From positions 1-49,590 of the forward strand of contig CAXUEX010000003.1 of the NCBI GenBank assembly GCA_964250215.1: DNA of 49,590 bases, written 5' to 3'. Both the position numbers and the translations under genes were made by a program. How positions within the stretch are numbered: the first letter of the stretch is position 1; the number at the start of each line of letters is the position of its first letter. Source of the DNA: DAIDJM01 sp964250215 (GTDB lineage: Bacteria > Pseudomonadota > Alphaproteobacteria > Acetobacterales > Acetobacteraceae). Under the pieces are notes generated by a model. The model searched no databases. It was not told where the DNA came from and saw only the letters and a list, made by a program, of their open reading frames with translations. Below are positions 48,900 to 49,590 of the stretch, one piece after another.

Positions 48900-49590
48900 G
48901 GCTGGCCGCCGGCCTCGCGCTCGCCGCCGCCTTTGCGCTGGGTGGACTGCTGGCGGGCTGCGTGCGCCACCGGCCAGCACCCGCGCCGGTGCCCTCGCCG
49001 CATTACGTTCTCGGGTCCGCTTACCAGGCCGGCGGCCACTGGTTCTATCCCGATGAGAGCTACGATTTCGACCGCACCGGCATCGCTTGTGTCGCCGATG
49101 CTGGTCACGGCTTGACGGCGGATGGCGAGGCCGCCGATGCGGGCGCGCTGACCGCCGCCATGCAGACCGTGCAGTTGCCGGCGATCGCGCGGGTGACGAA
49201 CCTGCAGAACGGCCGGCAGATCCTGGTGCGGGTGAACGATCGCGGGCCGGCCGACCCGGCACGGCTGATTTCGCTTTCGCCGCGCGCCGGCCAGCTTCTG
49301 GGGATCGCGCCGTCCGGGGCCGCTCCGGTGCGCGTGGCGCTGGATGCCGGCATGAGCCATCGCGTGGTGGACCAGGTAGGCGGCGGCCCGAAGCTGGCGG
49401 TGAGCCCGGCACCGCGCGGCACGGTGCAGGCGCAAGACCTGCCGGCGCCGGGGGGCGGCGGCGGTCGCCGCGGGCCCGATCCCCCTGCACGGCGCCACCA
49501 CGGTCGGCGGCTCGCCGACGACCGGCCTGCGGACCGCGATCTGGGTGTGCTTCGCGATCGTGCTCGTCGGGGCGGCGGTCTCGCTGTACG
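48896..49590 (+). CDS. rlpA: RlpA-like septal lytic transglycosylase (lipoprotein), partial or chimeric 3' end
   Basis: Starts at GTG 48896 overlapping the transglycosylase stop. An N-terminal signal with lipobox LLAGC (Cys 22) makes it a lipoprotein. The double-psi barrel contains GLTADGEAADAGALTAAMQTVQLP and ILVRVNDRGPADPARLISLSPRAGQLL. In most RlpA proteins the segment is TAAH; here it is TAAM, and DLS is SLS, so catalytic competence is uncertain. The frame stays open to the window edge, but from about 49455 the sequence reads poorly in this frame. Normal length would be a little longer than what is visible, with a C-terminal SPOR domain in some relatives. Confidence 0.72.
   Translation, partial: MRLAAGLALAAAFALGGLLAGCVRHRPAPAPVPSPHYVLGSAYQAGGHWFYPDESYDFDRTGIACVADAGHGLTADGEAADAGALTAAMQTVQLPAIARVTNLQNGRQILVRVNDRGPADPARLISLSPRAGQLLGIAPSGAAPVRVALDAGMSHRVVDQVGGGPKLAVSPAPRGTVQAQDLPAPGGGGGRRGPDPPARRHHGRRLADDRPADRDLGVLRDRARRGGGLAV
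49455..49590 (+). other. Terminal segment that reads as a membrane helix in another frame
   Basis: In the frame of position 49470 the last stretch reads AGPIPLHGATTVGGSPTTGL then RTAIWVCFAIVLVGAAVSLY, a Gly/Thr loop leading into a clean hydrophobic helix, like the last helix of a major-facilitator transporter. In the RlpA frame the same bases give an arginine-rich, unlikely tail. A misjoin at a contig end, or a frameshift in the G-rich run at 49450-49464, would explain it. Confidence 0.35.

Overview
The window is about 49.6 kb of high-GC DNA that reads as a chromosomal segment of an alphaproteobacterium, most likely Rhodospirillales and probably Acetobacteraceae (family level is inference). 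Supporting signs are the hpnABCD hopanoid genes, the fused ispDF gene, the dusB-ntrB-ntrC / ntrYX / hfq-hflX gene order, and a REP-like double hairpin of a kind I recall from acetic-acid-bacterium relatives. No rRNA, tRNA, CRISPR array, transposase or integrase was seen.

Layout. 1-5.3 kb: the 3' end of hpnA, then hpnB, hpnC and hpnD with 4-nt stop/start overlaps, followed directly by zwf and a HAD phosphatase, closed by a strong terminator. hpnE does not follow hpnD. 5.3-8.7 kb: two small Thr/Pro-rich exported proteins, a dienelactone hydrolase, a PAP2 phosphatase and an ornithine decarboxylase-like enzyme whose 5' leader is rich in hairpins. 8.7-14.5 kb: typA, a secreted multicopper oxidase and a divergent secreted kelch-type protein. 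14.5-19.6 kb (minus strand): ispDF, a REP-like element, an OLD-type ATPase translationally coupled to a DUF4276/TOPRIM-like protein (possible defence pair), and an OafA-type acyltransferase. 19.7-39 kb: the nitrogen two-component cluster dusB-ntrB-ntrC, then about 6 kb of extra genes (receiver-only protein, TonB receptor + OmpR-type regulator + sensor kinase, a duplicated-domain exported protein), then ntrY-ntrX, a large double-kinase hybrid sensor, a D-amino acid aminotransferase, hfq and hflX. 39-47.8 kb: a beta-lactamase-fold serine hydrolase carrying an inserted repeat domain, a GH16-like secreted protein, and a minus-strand surface-glycan cluster (repeat protein, GT2, GT4, two sulfotransferases). 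47.9-49.6 kb: a MltB-type lytic transglycosylase coupled to an RlpA-like protein that runs off the end.

How the parts fit. IspDF (isoprenoid precursors) and HpnC/HpnD (squalene route) with HpnA/HpnB (hopanoid side chain) are steps of one lipid pathway, though in separate operons. NtrBC and NtrYX are nitrogen/redox regulators and Hfq/HflX are global RNA/ribosome factors. Envelope functions dominate the accessory parts.

Most notable observations: an in-frame 21-bp tandem duplication of the NtrB ATP-binding G2 box; a repeat domain inserted inside a beta-lactamase fold; the ATPase/TOPRIM pair; three CTGAC boxes at exact 11-bp spacing upstream of the TonB/two-component operon; and a structured leader between ornithine decarboxylase and typA. 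The last ~135 bp reads better as a membrane segment in another frame than as RlpA, so a contig-end join is possible.
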